A stretch of 45,252 nt of DNA from a virus. Of this stretch, positions 31,214 to 38,721 are shown piece by piece. Under the pieces are notes generated by a model. It was not told the DNA's origin. It saw nothing but the letters and a program-made list of their open reading frames with translations, and searched no databases. A program made the translations under genes and the position numbers. The DNA is taken from IMG/VR virus record IMGVR_UViG_3300034358_000012, positions 1-45,252 of that record; one strand, 5' to 3'. The first letter of the stretch is position 1. Each line of letters starts with the position of its first letter.

Positions 31214-31994
31214 AATCCGAGATCCTCTTGTCGCAGCCATGCTGCTTTAATCTGCACCGGCAAAAGTTGTCCGGCACCGCAAACGTAATTGTACTACCGG
31301 ACGGACAGATTAGCTCCGGTGCGTTAAAGCCGCCTTGGCCGCCGCAGATGATCCATGCGGGAACCTTGGCCGCAAGCGCAGCAGGAACCAGCCAACCGAT
31401 ACCGCCGATCACGGCCGAAGCGTTGGCGACGAGCGACAGCAGTTGTTCGACTGGCAGTTCGCCTTTGTGGTATCGCACATCGGCCGGGTAGTCAGCCGGA
31501 CCTACTAGCCACTCTTGACCATCCTGCAGGTCCGCTACCGAGATCACCTTGTAGCCGCGTAGCCGAGCTTCCCAAACCCCCCGATAGATGTACTCAGGAT
31601 CAGGGTTCCGGGTATCGGCTCGCCACTCGCTACGCACCGTAGCGGGCCTAACGACAACGTATTTACCCTGCTCAGGGGATGGCGGAAGCGGTGGTAGGTC
31701 GAACGCACCGGGTGCAACGCCGAAGCTTGCCGTCATGCCGGGGATGATGCCTTCGGCGCCATAGCGGATCTGTCGGGTAGGTTGGCGCGTCGGCGGCATT
31801 ACCCAATCAGCATGGCGCGCGATGTTCTTCGCTTGGGTGCGCAATGTGGTTTGCGGACGGATGAAGTGGACGCCGGGAATGTCTGAATAGACTTCCGGCC
31901 AGGGGGTATCGAGGTAAACCGGTTTAGGCAAAGCTTTTATGAAGGCGCGTTGATAAACGTTATCACCTAAGCCTTTCATAGAATGAATGATCAT
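31158..31994 (-). CDS. Glycosyltransferase family 9-like protein
   Basis: A 278-residue protein. MKGLGDNVYQRAFIKAL (residues 6-22) is the N-terminal glycine-rich loop seen in heptosyltransferases and related enzymes; SAVIGGIGWLVPAALAAKVP with ICGG is the donor-binding site of the C-terminal half. The C-terminus has CRCRLKQHGC. It is smaller than host WaaC/F (about 320). It may modify a sugar on the virion or host surface; substrate unknown. It is next to a methyltransferase and near an MptE-like protein. Confidence 0.65.
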   Translation of the reverse strand: MIIHSMKGLGDNVYQRAFIKALPKPVYLDTPWPEVYSDIPGVHFIRPQTTLRTQAKNIARHADWVMPPTRQPTRQIRYGAEGIIPGMTASFGVAPGAFDLPPLPPSPEQGKYVVVRPATVRSEWRADTRNPDPEYIYRGVWEARLRGYKVISVADLQDGQEWLVGPADYPADVRYHKGELPVEQLLSLVANASAVIGGIGWLVPAALAAKVPAWIICGGQGGFNAPELICPSGSTITFAVPDNFCRCRLKQHGCDKRISDYDSKLTDWTGGHLPVVSV

Positions 31995-32155
31995 ACGCCG
32001 CTGAACCGGACGTCAGGACCGGCTTTAAACTTGGCGGCTTCGGTGACAATCAGAGCTAGCCGCAGCAGGCCGGAAATATTCAAACGTTTCGTGGGGTAAG
32101 GGTAGATAGCTCGATCGTACGTTACCAACTGGAAAGTTTTCTCTTTCAGGTCCAT
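31991..32155 (-). CDS. Small hypothetical protein
   Basis: A 54-residue protein; GGAG lies eight bases before the ATG at 32155. A longer reading upstream would run through a terminator and a structured RNA and was rejected. It ends in an ATGA overlap with the glycosyltransferase-like gene, so they are likely co-translated. No domain recognised. Confidence 0.6.
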   Translation of the reverse strand: MDLKEKTFQLVTYDRAIYPYPTKRLNISGLLRLALIVTEAAKFKAGPDVRFSGV

Positions 32156-32170
32156 GTTCAATCTCCACTT

Positions 32171-32196
32171 AAAAAGAAGCCCGCTTAGGGGCGGGC
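32171..32196 (-). terminator. Intrinsic terminator downstream of the tRNA-like RNA
   Basis: On the minus strand GCCCGC/GCGGGC forms a six-pair stem with loop CCCTAA followed by TTCTTTTT. It lies 60 bases after the tRNA-like element and directly before the ribosome-binding site of the 54-residue protein, so RNA from the non-coding stretch would end here. Confidence 0.8.
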
Positions 32197-32256
32197 CAAG
32201 GGTCTGCACGGAGTAGATTGGTGCAACGGCCGGGCACTCCCAACCTCGTTTCAATC

Positions 32257-32359
32257 GCACCAAGCATGTAGGATCTGTGCGGAGTCGAACCGCGTTGCAG
32301 GCTAAACCTTTCGGCCCGTACCCCGCTCTACCATCCTCGGCAGATCCTACGCTTGGTGC
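32257..32359 (-). ncRNA. tRNA-like structured RNA with extended stem
   Basis: On the minus strand a 77-base core has a perfect seven-pair acceptor-type stem (GGATCTG/CAGATCC), a D-loop-like GATGGTAGAG, a CGGGC/GCCTG stem and a canonical T-loop in GCGGTTCGACTCCGC. The anticodon loop is too long and no amino acid can be assigned; there is no CCA. The stem continues outward as TA, G/C and then GCACCAAGC/GCTTGGTGC, about 19 pairs with one small bulge. So it is either a decayed tRNA or a phage RNA mimic. Confidence 0.45.
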
Positions 32360-32637
32360 AACTATTCCGCATGTGCGGGCTGCGACGGGCAAACTTCTCT
32401 AGACTTGCCATGCTTTCGCGGTCGGTGGCGTTGGTTGATCAGAATTCTTTGTACGGTCGGTGCTGATCTCCGACTTGACGACGATAGGCGCGCTGGTGGT
32501 GTCGCCTCGTTTTATAAATCACCGGGAGCCTAACCATACTCATCTCGGCCCCTACACCCGCACCGTATCGCTACACCGGGTGATCTCTCGTTCGTCTGAT
32601 TAGAAGGTCAACCCCTTCACTTCGTACAACCCGAACT

Positions 32638-33198
32638 CTAGTCACTCGCATCACAAGTGTCAACAACCTTTTGCAACTCTTTTTCCAGCATGCCCAAACT
32701 GTATGCCGTCAGCGCTGTGTCTCGCGAGCAGTTTACCACGCTTTCCCGCTGCGCCAACCGGGCGTGCTGTTTCGCCCATTCGCGGCACCGGATCTCGTCA
32801 GGGTTTTTAGTGTCCGGGTGATCCCCATGCCAATGGCTGCCGTTCTCTGTCGTACAGTCGAAGCCGAGCAATAACACCTTGTCCGCCCCTAAGCTGAAAG
32901 CTAGCTCTATGGCACGGAGTCCGGAGTTATAAGGCCCGTATGCAGTGTGAAGGTTCAGAGCGTGCTTAGCGGACGCCTGGCGGGTACACGTCCATCGCTT
33001 AGGGCCGTCGGGCACTTGGCTGACATTCGCATCCCACCATGCGAGATCACCTGCGTAAAGGTGATTGCACCATGGGGCTAGCTGCCAAGAGTTGTTCACA
33101 GCGATTGTGGGGAGTCCTGACGCGCGCACCAGTTCGCAGTCGTGCGCGTTGAGGCTCGGGCCGGAGGCGATGCAGACGAAGGTTTTAGAGAGGCTCAA
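32638..33198 (-). CDS. MptE/DUF115-like Rossmann-fold protein
   Basis: A 186-residue protein with CIASGPSLNAHD at residues 9-20 and DKVLLLGFDCTTENGSHWHG (about 109-128). The GPSL loop and the later LLGFD strand are typical for the MptE/DUF115 group, often labelled phage glycosyltransferase or morphogenetic protein without proof. The only available start is TTG at 33198, because a stop codon lies two codons upstream. It overlaps the gene before it by 14 bases. A role in surface sugar modification is possible because a GT9-like gene follows. Confidence 0.6.
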   Translation of the reverse strand: MSLSKTFVCIASGPSLNAHDCELVRASGLPTIAVNNSWQLAPWCNHLYAGDLAWWDANVSQVPDGPKRWTCTRQASAKHALNLHTAYGPYNSGLRAIELAFSLGADKVLLLGFDCTTENGSHWHGDHPDTKNPDEIRCREWAKQHARLAQRESVVNCSRDTALTAYSLGMLEKELQKVVDTCDASD

Positions 33199-33373
33199 AC
33201 GTCACATTCTCGAGAACGACATCCTCGAACAGTGCCTCGCCATTCTCGGCGCGTAATGGCTCCCTGAATTTACGGCATTCTCCGGTTTCGGTATCGACTC
33301 GGATCACTTTGTTGATCTCTACGCCATTAGAAAAGACCCTACCGCGGTCACCTTTCTCGACATCGTAAATCAT
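33185..33373 (-). CDS. Small protein after head-closure gene
   Basis: A 62-residue protein, beta-rich (GRVFSNGVEINKVIRVDTET), beginning four bases after the head-closure stop. Its start MIYDVEKGDRG follows directly, and it overlaps the MptE-like gene. No family recognised; possibly a minor virion protein. Confidence 0.6.
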   Translation of the reverse strand: MIYDVEKGDRGRVFSNGVEINKVIRVDTETGECRKFREPLRAENGEALFEDVVLENVTFEPL

Positions 33374-33376
33374 TGT

Positions 33377-33715
33377 TTAGCCCTCATTGACGCCACGCGA
33401 GCAGGGTGCAGAAACATAGTCACGCCCGCTTTCCTGATCGGGCAGCCACGCGTGAACGTTGTAAATATCGCCGTTATGCAAAATGCGTTGCTTGGCATTC
33501 AGGCCGGGGCGCTGGCGGATCACAATGCGCGCGATGATCTCGGACTGAATCGCCGCAGCGGCCAGGAATTCCCGACCACTGGCCGGAGCAATGCGGGCAG
33601 GGACGTTGGTGAAAACCGTTACCCATGACTCTGTAAAGCCGCCAGTGTCGGGATCGCGGACTTCTACCCAATCCTGAATATCGATGCGGTGGCGGTACTG
33701 GCCGGCGCGGCTCAT
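33377..33715 (-). CDS. Head-closure / head-tail adaptor protein
   Basis: A 112-residue protein of the SPP1 gp16/HK97 head-closure type: YRHRIDIQDWVEVRDPDTGG, ARIAPASGREFLAA and ILHNGDIYNV. It closes the portal after packaging and receives the tail. Start overlaps the connector stop (TGATG). Confidence 0.88.
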   Translation of the reverse strand: MSRAGQYRHRIDIQDWVEVRDPDTGGFTESWVTVFTNVPARIAPASGREFLAAAAIQSEIIARIVIRQRPGLNAKQRILHNGDIYNVHAWLPDQESGRDYVSAPCSRGVNEG

Positions 33716-34089
33716 CAGCGTAGCGCCGGATCGCGTAAGGCATAAAGCAATGCCGTTACGGGTTTTGGTAAATAGCCCTGGGCGAAAGCCTGATCCGGGT
33801 TCTCGTCCCGATCTTTGTACAGGAAGCCAATCTGCAGCAACGTGGCGGCCTGCACAGCGTACTTCACAATCTTATCGCCGGAACTGTCGACGACGTAAAC
33901 AGGATCGCCGGAGCTATCGAGGATCGGATCGTCGTTGCTGTCGCGCTCTACCTCGTAAGGGCTCGCGCTCTTCAGATAGTTCTTCACTGCCTCGGAGGAC
34001 GCGCCGATATACGCCTTGATCAAGGTGTCGTCTAGATCGTGATCCATGTTCAGATGCTGTTTCGCCCGGACGAGCGTGACGTACATCAT
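33715..34089 (-). CDS. Head-tail connector (HK97 gp6-like)
   Basis: A 124-residue protein; YVTLVRAKQHLNMDHDLDDT and IKAYIGASSEAVKNYL are marks of the gp6/gp15 connector family. It forms the ring below the portal. ATGA overlap with the virion protein before it. Confidence 0.88.
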   Translation of the reverse strand: MMYVTLVRAKQHLNMDHDLDDTLIKAYIGASSEAVKNYLKSASPYEVERDSNDDPILDSSGDPVYVVDSSGDKIVKYAVQAATLLQIGFLYKDRDENPDQAFAQGYLPKPVTALLYALRDPALR

Positions 34090-34988
34090 AGCTTGACCCC
34101 TTTAGCCGGGTCGAAGGTGCTCGCGTTCTCGCGAAGGTCTTTGCCATTCCGGCCGGCCTTCACGCAAAGCGTCCACGCATCACTAGAGCCGGGCTTGTCA
34201 GTGTTCTCGGCTTTGGTCGAAGTCCACTGGCTACCGGCCCATGTCACGTTGTCGTGGGCGTCGTAGGCTTGCTCCTCGCGGAACACGCCTTTGTAGATCT
34301 GGATCGGCAGAGCAAACTTCTGCGCGACTTCCTGGCCGCTAGACTTCATCAGCTTAACCGAGAACTCCCGGTCGCCGTCCTGCGTGATGCTCACACCGTC
34401 GATACCGTCCACGATGCATTCCCAGCCGCGCATGCCATGGGTGCGCTCGTAAGACTTCCACAGGCCGCCGCGGTGAGCGGCATAAGTGCCGCGCGGATAC
34501 TGCTTCGCTTCCTCGATCGTCGGCAGGATCTCTACGTCTATAGCGTCGCGGCCGTCTTCAGCCTGACGCACTTCCGGTACGACGATCAGCGCGGCGGCTT
34601 CGCTCGCAATCGCTTTCAGGTCAATCACAGGAAGCCCAGGAACTTTAACTAGGGCGGCCACTGCTTCGAGGTCTACTGGGTCGGCGTCTTTGCCGTCCTT
34701 CACTTCGGGCAGTACGATCAGAGCCGCTGCCGCTTTGGCCAGGGCTTCCAGGTCGACCGGCTCAGCGTCTTTGCCGTTACGGACTTCGGGAAGCTGGACG
34801 CGTTTAGCAATAGCTTCTAGATCAATGGCCTCAGGTTTCGGCACTTCGTCGAGGCGTTTCGCTAGGATGTTATTTGCTTCGAGCAATTGCTCTATTTCTG
34901 CCCTCAACGGGCCGACAGCCTTCGCCACCGCGGTGGCAATAACCGGCGCGAGGAATTCGGCTTGCGCTTCAAGTTCACGCAGGTTCAT
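34086..34988 (-). CDS. Repeat-bearing virion protein with carbohydrate-binding-like end
   Basis: A 300-residue protein placed between portal and connector. Residues 1-45 are helical. Residues about 50-150 hold a repeated unit VDLEAxA...LPEVxxGKDADP (at least three copies). Residues about 230-285 (YKGVFREEQAYDAHDNVTWA, QWTSTKAENTDKPG) look like a small carbohydrate-binding module of the type found on fibres. It may be a head fibre or decoration protein binding cell-surface or environmental glycans; that is inference. Confidence 0.65.
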   Translation of the reverse strand: MNLRELEAQAEFLAPVIATAVAKAVGPLRAEIEQLLEANNILAKRLDEVPKPEAIDLEAIAKRVQLPEVRNGKDAEPVDLEALAKAAAALIVLPEVKDGKDADPVDLEAVAALVKVPGLPVIDLKAIASEAAALIVVPEVRQAEDGRDAIDVEILPTIEEAKQYPRGTYAAHRGGLWKSYERTHGMRGWECIVDGIDGVSITQDGDREFSVKLMKSSGQEVAQKFALPIQIYKGVFREEQAYDAHDNVTWAGSQWTSTKAENTDKPGSSDAWTLCVKAGRNGKDLRENASTFDPAKGVKL

Positions 34989-36339
34989 TAGCGAGCCTCT
35001 TTTCGATCAGCAGAGCGAGCATTTTCGCGCTGTCTTGGATTTGTTCGTCGGTTGGTTCTGCCGGCGCGGCCTCGGGTGTAGCTGCGGGTTGCGCCGTGCC
35101 GAATGGGTCGGCCTGAGCGTCACGTTTAGCCAAGGCAGCCAAGGAGTAGTTCTGCTGTTGCATGTAAACCGTATCGCCGCCTTCTACTGGCGAAAGGTTA
35201 AGCTTAGCCATGGCGATGTTCGGAGGCATGATACCGCCTTTAACAGCAGCGGACAGTGTTTCAACGAGTTTGCCCATGTCCATACGCAACAGACCTTCGA
35301 TGTCCAGCTCTACGCCGTATCGATCCGGCAATGCTAAACCGTCGTCCATGCAAGCTTCGTACTCTTCTGCCAAAACCTGGATGCAGTCGGAGTAATACTT
35401 CTGGTTTTCTTGCTCTGCCGTGGTCCCGGTGGCCGCGATCGTAACCCCGACCTTTGACGGAGGAACGTGGAACGCTGTGCAGATCATTTCTGCGGTTAGC
35501 TTGAACTGTTCGATCAACTGCGAATCCGTAGCAGACATTTTCATCTGTTGGAACTTCAAATCGTCGCCGACCACGGCGACCTTGCCGGCATTTTGCCCGG
35601 TATAGTTCGAGTCCCAGTGCGCTTTGAGCCGTGCTGCAGTCTCGTCGCTGATAGCGCCAGGGGCACTCAGGATGCCGCCAGGGCGGGCGCCATTCTCGAA
35701 GAAGGTCGAGCTATCGTTCTGCATTTTCAACGACTGACAGGCGGCTAGGGCGCACGCATATAGCGGCGAGATACCTACCAGGGGGTGGAACAGGCAGTTC
35801 ATCCGATCGTGGATAATTTCTGACGCCGGAACGGTGACGCCCGCAGAGATATCGTTCAGGTCGTCGCCGTTGCACTGGTAATAAACATCACCGTTCTCCG
35901 CGACGAGTACAGTCACTTTGTCCGGGTCGAGGATGTAGATACCCGTCACTACACCGCGCTGGTCTCGTTGCTTCAAACCGTAGGCATTGCCCTTGGTCAA
36001 CTTGCTGGTCTGCCACCACTGCTTGAACTGGATATGGTTCTGGTAATTGTTTGGCTTTTTCAGCACGGGGGAAAACGAAGGACTAGAAGTTTCCTTCCAA
36101 ATACCGTTGGCATCCAGTTGCATAAGTCGTTGGCGAAGTTTGCCGATGTCGTTCGCGATGAGCGTGACACAGGCGTACACCGCGTAATGCGCCAACACGG
36201 TTGGATTGCGCCACTCTAGGTTAGCTTGCCACGCTCCGGTAAAGGGTTCTCGGATTATGGGCAACCATCCTCCGCCTTGCGGCGAGGGAGGTGCCATCGG
36301 CGCTCGCTTGAAGGTAAGCTCTAGGCCGAATATACGCAT
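34975..36339 (-). CDS. Portal protein, HK97 family
   Basis: A 454-residue portal protein; VLAHYAVYACVTLIANDIGKL near the start, GNAYGLKQRDQRGVVTGIY, HPLVGISPLYACALA and FHVPPSKVGV are family signatures. It forms the dodecameric ring for DNA entry and interacts with TerL. Start in a TAATG overlap with the small head protein. Confidence 0.94.
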   Translation of the reverse strand: MRIFGLELTFKRAPMAPPSPQGGGWLPIIREPFTGAWQANLEWRNPTVLAHYAVYACVTLIANDIGKLRQRLMQLDANGIWKETSSPSFSPVLKKPNNYQNHIQFKQWWQTSKLTKGNAYGLKQRDQRGVVTGIYILDPDKVTVLVAENGDVYYQCNGDDLNDISAGVTVPASEIIHDRMNCLFHPLVGISPLYACALAACQSLKMQNDSSTFFENGARPGGILSAPGAISDETAARLKAHWDSNYTGQNAGKVAVVGDDLKFQQMKMSATDSQLIEQFKLTAEMICTAFHVPPSKVGVTIAATGTTAEQENQKYYSDCIQVLAEEYEACMDDGLALPDRYGVELDIEGLLRMDMGKLVETLSAAVKGGIMPPNIAMAKLNLSPVEGGDTVYMQQQNYSLAALAKRDAQADPFGTAQPAATPEAAPAEPTDEQIQDSAKMLALLIEKRLANEPA

Positions 36340-36635
36340 TAGGCGAGATCCTGATCCGCGATAACCGCTTCCACGTCGGATTTCTTGATCCGGCCGTCCT
36401 TACCTGTGCCAACTACTTTATCCAGGTCCACGCCATGCTCTTTAGCGAACTCGATAACTGCGTCAGAAGCGCGCGGTTCTTCCGCTGCAGGAGGTGACCC
36501 TGCGGTCAACATACGAGTGTTATAACCGTCGTCTGGATAAGTACCGTGACCCATTTTGCGCAAAATCTCAGCGTAGCGGCGCGGCATTTCGATCGCCTTT
36601 CCGCCTTTACCATACGTAAATTTAACTTTCGACAT
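36339..36635 (-). CDS. Small head protein with E3-binding-like domain
   Basis: A 98-residue protein. Residues about 56-94 (ASDAVIEFAKEHGVDLDKV then VGTGKDGRIKKSDVEAVI) match the peripheral-subunit-binding (E3-binding) fold of dehydrogenase E2 enzymes almost motif for motif. The first half is a short phage-specific part. Position between capsid and portal suggests a structural or assembly role. The fold may serve as a protein-binding module. Confidence 0.7.
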   Translation of the reverse strand: MSKVKFTYGKGGKAIEMPRRYAEILRKMGHGTYPDDGYNTRMLTAGSPPAAEEPRASDAVIEFAKEHGVDLDKVVGTGKDGRIKKSDVEAVIADQDLA

Positions 36636-36671
36636 AATGCATACCTCTGATTTAACGCGATACTAGCACAT

Positions 36672-36702
36672 AAAAATATGGCGGCACATTGGCCGCCATA
36701 TT
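36672..36702 (-). terminator. Intrinsic terminator after the capsid gene
   Basis: AATATGGCGGC and GCCGCCATATT pair over 11 bases with a six-base loop; on the minus strand TTTT follows. It lies just after the protease-capsid stop and before the small head protein gene, allowing extra capsid mRNA relative to the portal. Confidence 0.85.
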
Positions 36703-36720
36703 CAGTTTACCGCGTCGGTC

Positions 36721-38676
36721 TTACGACCAGCTAACGCCCGACAGGTAGGAAACGGCCTGTGGACGGCGCTTTTGCCACCGCACATATCTCTCGGCACGCA
36801 CGGCCAGTTGGTTAGTCTGGAACATGCTGACGAGCTGCGCAGCAGTAGGGGTGGAAGTGGCTGCCGCATCATCCAGGAAGATTGTCGCTTCGCGGGAAAT
36901 GTCGATGTTCACTTGACCGTCATCCGCCAGGTAGATCTCGGAAGCGAAGGCCAGGATGAACAGCGAACCGCTGGAATCCGAAGGGACGTAGTTGCTGATG
37001 ATGATCGGCGTACCGTCGAGATCACCAACACCGTTCACCCGCACACCTGGGAACTCACGAGTACCGAGTGGGTTACGCAGGAGCGACAGTGCACGAGCGG
37101 TCTTCGCGTCGGTGATGTAGACCGCGCTGCCGGTAGGCAGGTTGGTGTTGTCAGCGACAGCCCACAGAGCGGCGATGTCAGCGCGGATGCCATCAGCGTC
37201 AGTACCGGTCGAAGGGATCGGAGTGACGCCGTTGGTGATCGAAGCTGGCGATTCCGAAGCACCGGTGCCGGCTGCCTTCAGTGGATCGACGAAGTCTTCG
37301 TCCATTCTTTCGATTACAGCGTCGGCCAGGTCGTCGCGGGTTAGCTGAACGATGGCTGGATCGCTGAAGCGTTCCAGTTCTTCGGTCACTACCGAGATCG
37401 CGGCGATTTTCGCCCACTTCATAGTCACAGCATCGTAACCGGCAGCCGTTACCGGCTTGCGATACCCTTCCCCTACCCACTGGGCGCGGCCTGCAGCGGT
37501 CTTGCCTGGGATACGCGAGTTGAAGGGGACTCGGCGCAGCGCCGGGATACCGTTCGTACCGAACTGACCGACGATGGTTTTCGGACGCAGGAACTCGATG
37601 AATTCAGCGGACAGGTTTTGGTAGTCGACCAGGTTGCCGGCCCAGGTTGGGCTGGTAGTGGTGCCTGCGGCTACGGCTGCTTTCATTACGGATTGCAGAC
37701 GAACGTCGTCACCGAATTTGTGTTCGGCGAAAGCCTTGGCGCTGGTTGGGTCGCCTTTACCGGCATACATCGCCAGGGCGAACTTGGCGAAGCCAATGCC
37801 GGGTTCTTCGTTCTTCAGCGACTTCACGACCGCAGGCGCACGGTTACGCTCTTGCATGCCGGAGGTATCAACTACTGGTTTAGCGTTGGCGATGCTGGAT
37901 TTTTCCATCACTTCCAAGCGCTTGATGTGAGTCTCGGTTGCGGTGATTTCGTCAGACAGAGTATCGAACTCTTCCGATTCCGCTTCGTTCAGGGTGCGGC
38001 CTTCTGCGCTGGTCAACAGCTCAGTTTGACGCGCGGATTTTTGCTCAAGGGCATCCTTGAATGCTTTGATCTGTTCTGCGAATTTCATGTCTTGGCCCTC
38101 CTCGGGCTTCGGAACTACAGGAATGTGCTTTACAACAGGTGCCGAAGCGCCGGCAGGTTTACCTAGACGAACTACAGTGAAGTCCTTTTTGCCTGACGCG
38201 ACAGGAGCCCCAATGTCGAACGACTTGATACTGGTGATTGTCGCTTCCGCGTTTGCGGGAATCGTGACTAGCGACAATTCATAAACTTCTGTCTTCAGGA
38301 AGCGAGTACCCCAACTTCCCTTGATCGGCTCGGAGCCCATGTCGCGGAAACCGATCGACACAGCGCGAACCAGGCCGGCTTTAACCGACTGCCAAGCCTC
38401 TTCGATCCGGTTGAACAGACCTACAGGCTCCGTAACTTCAGCGAAGGTCGCGGTAAAGGGAACGCCTTTCGTGGTCGGCTTGCCGAACTCTACGAGGCCG
38501 ACGGGCTGCTGGTGATCATGCTGCCACAGGAGCGGGAGCGGGTTTTTGTACTGGACTCCGAGCGGTTCCACGATGTCGCCTACGCGATCAACCCCGGGTG
38601 TTGTCGCCCAGCCGGTGATGGTCCGCGTTTCAGCGTTAACCGCTTTTACGTCTAGAACGCTATAGGCTCTGTTCAT
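36721..38676 (-). CDS. Fused prohead protease and HK97-fold major capsid protein
   Basis: A 651-residue fusion. Residues about 1-160 are an HK97-type (S78) prohead protease: GDIVEPLGVQYKNPLPLLWQ, AVSIGFRDMGSE with the serine, and VYELSLVTIPANAEAT. Residues about 195-285 are a helical scaffold (delta) region, and 290-651 the major capsid protein (FIEFLRPKTIVGQFG, RIPGKTAAGRAQWVGEGY, YVRWQKRRPQAV). In most phages protease and capsid are two genes. The protease must cut itself out after shell assembly. Confidence 0.9.
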   Translation of the reverse strand: MNRAYSVLDVKAVNAETRTITGWATTPGVDRVGDIVEPLGVQYKNPLPLLWQHDHQQPVGLVEFGKPTTKGVPFTATFAEVTEPVGLFNRIEEAWQSVKAGLVRAVSIGFRDMGSEPIKGSWGTRFLKTEVYELSLVTIPANAEATITSIKSFDIGAPVASGKKDFTVVRLGKPAGASAPVVKHIPVVPKPEEGQDMKFAEQIKAFKDALEQKSARQTELLTSAEGRTLNEAESEEFDTLSDEITATETHIKRLEVMEKSSIANAKPVVDTSGMQERNRAPAVVKSLKNEEPGIGFAKFALAMYAGKGDPTSAKAFAEHKFGDDVRLQSVMKAAVAAGTTTSPTWAGNLVDYQNLSAEFIEFLRPKTIVGQFGTNGIPALRRVPFNSRIPGKTAAGRAQWVGEGYRKPVTAAGYDAVTMKWAKIAAISVVTEELERFSDPAIVQLTRDDLADAVIERMDEDFVDPLKAAGTGASESPASITNGVTPIPSTGTDADGIRADIAALWAVADNTNLPTGSAVYITDAKTARALSLLRNPLGTREFPGVRVNGVGDLDGTPIIISNYVPSDSSGSLFILAFASEIYLADDGQVNIDISREATIFLDDAAATSTPTAAQLVSMFQTNQLAVRAERYVRWQKRRPQAVSYLSGVSWS

Positions 38677-38721
38677 GTATACAGCTCCGGTAAATTACGC
38701 GCATTAAAGCACAGATATTTG

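Larger units (their letters stand above)
32156..32637. other. 482-base non-coding stretch in the late region
   Basis: No convincing gene lies here, which is unusual in this tightly packed genome. It holds a terminator (32171-32196), a tRNA-like hairpin (32257-32359), a repeated TTGGTGCAAC (32218, 32353), an inverted repeat GATCAG...CTGATC and two CGGTCGGTG copies around 32419-32465. About 190 bases further up show nothing I can name. A separate RNA transcript ending at the terminator is the simplest explanation. Confidence 0.6.

Noticed and set aside
31991-32392. A 133-residue protein read from the upstream start at 32392
   Set aside because: It would run through the terminator and the tRNA-like hairpin; the ATG at 32155 with GGAG upstream explains the gene better.
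32500-32590. A second tRNA, suggested by ATCACC...GGTGAT flanking about 67 bases
   Set aside because: No T-loop signature or plausible anticodon arm on either strand; only six outer pairs.
34690-35337. A 215-codon plus-strand frame under the portal and repeat protein genes
   Set aside because: Antisense shadow of two genes with strong homology, low-complexity product.
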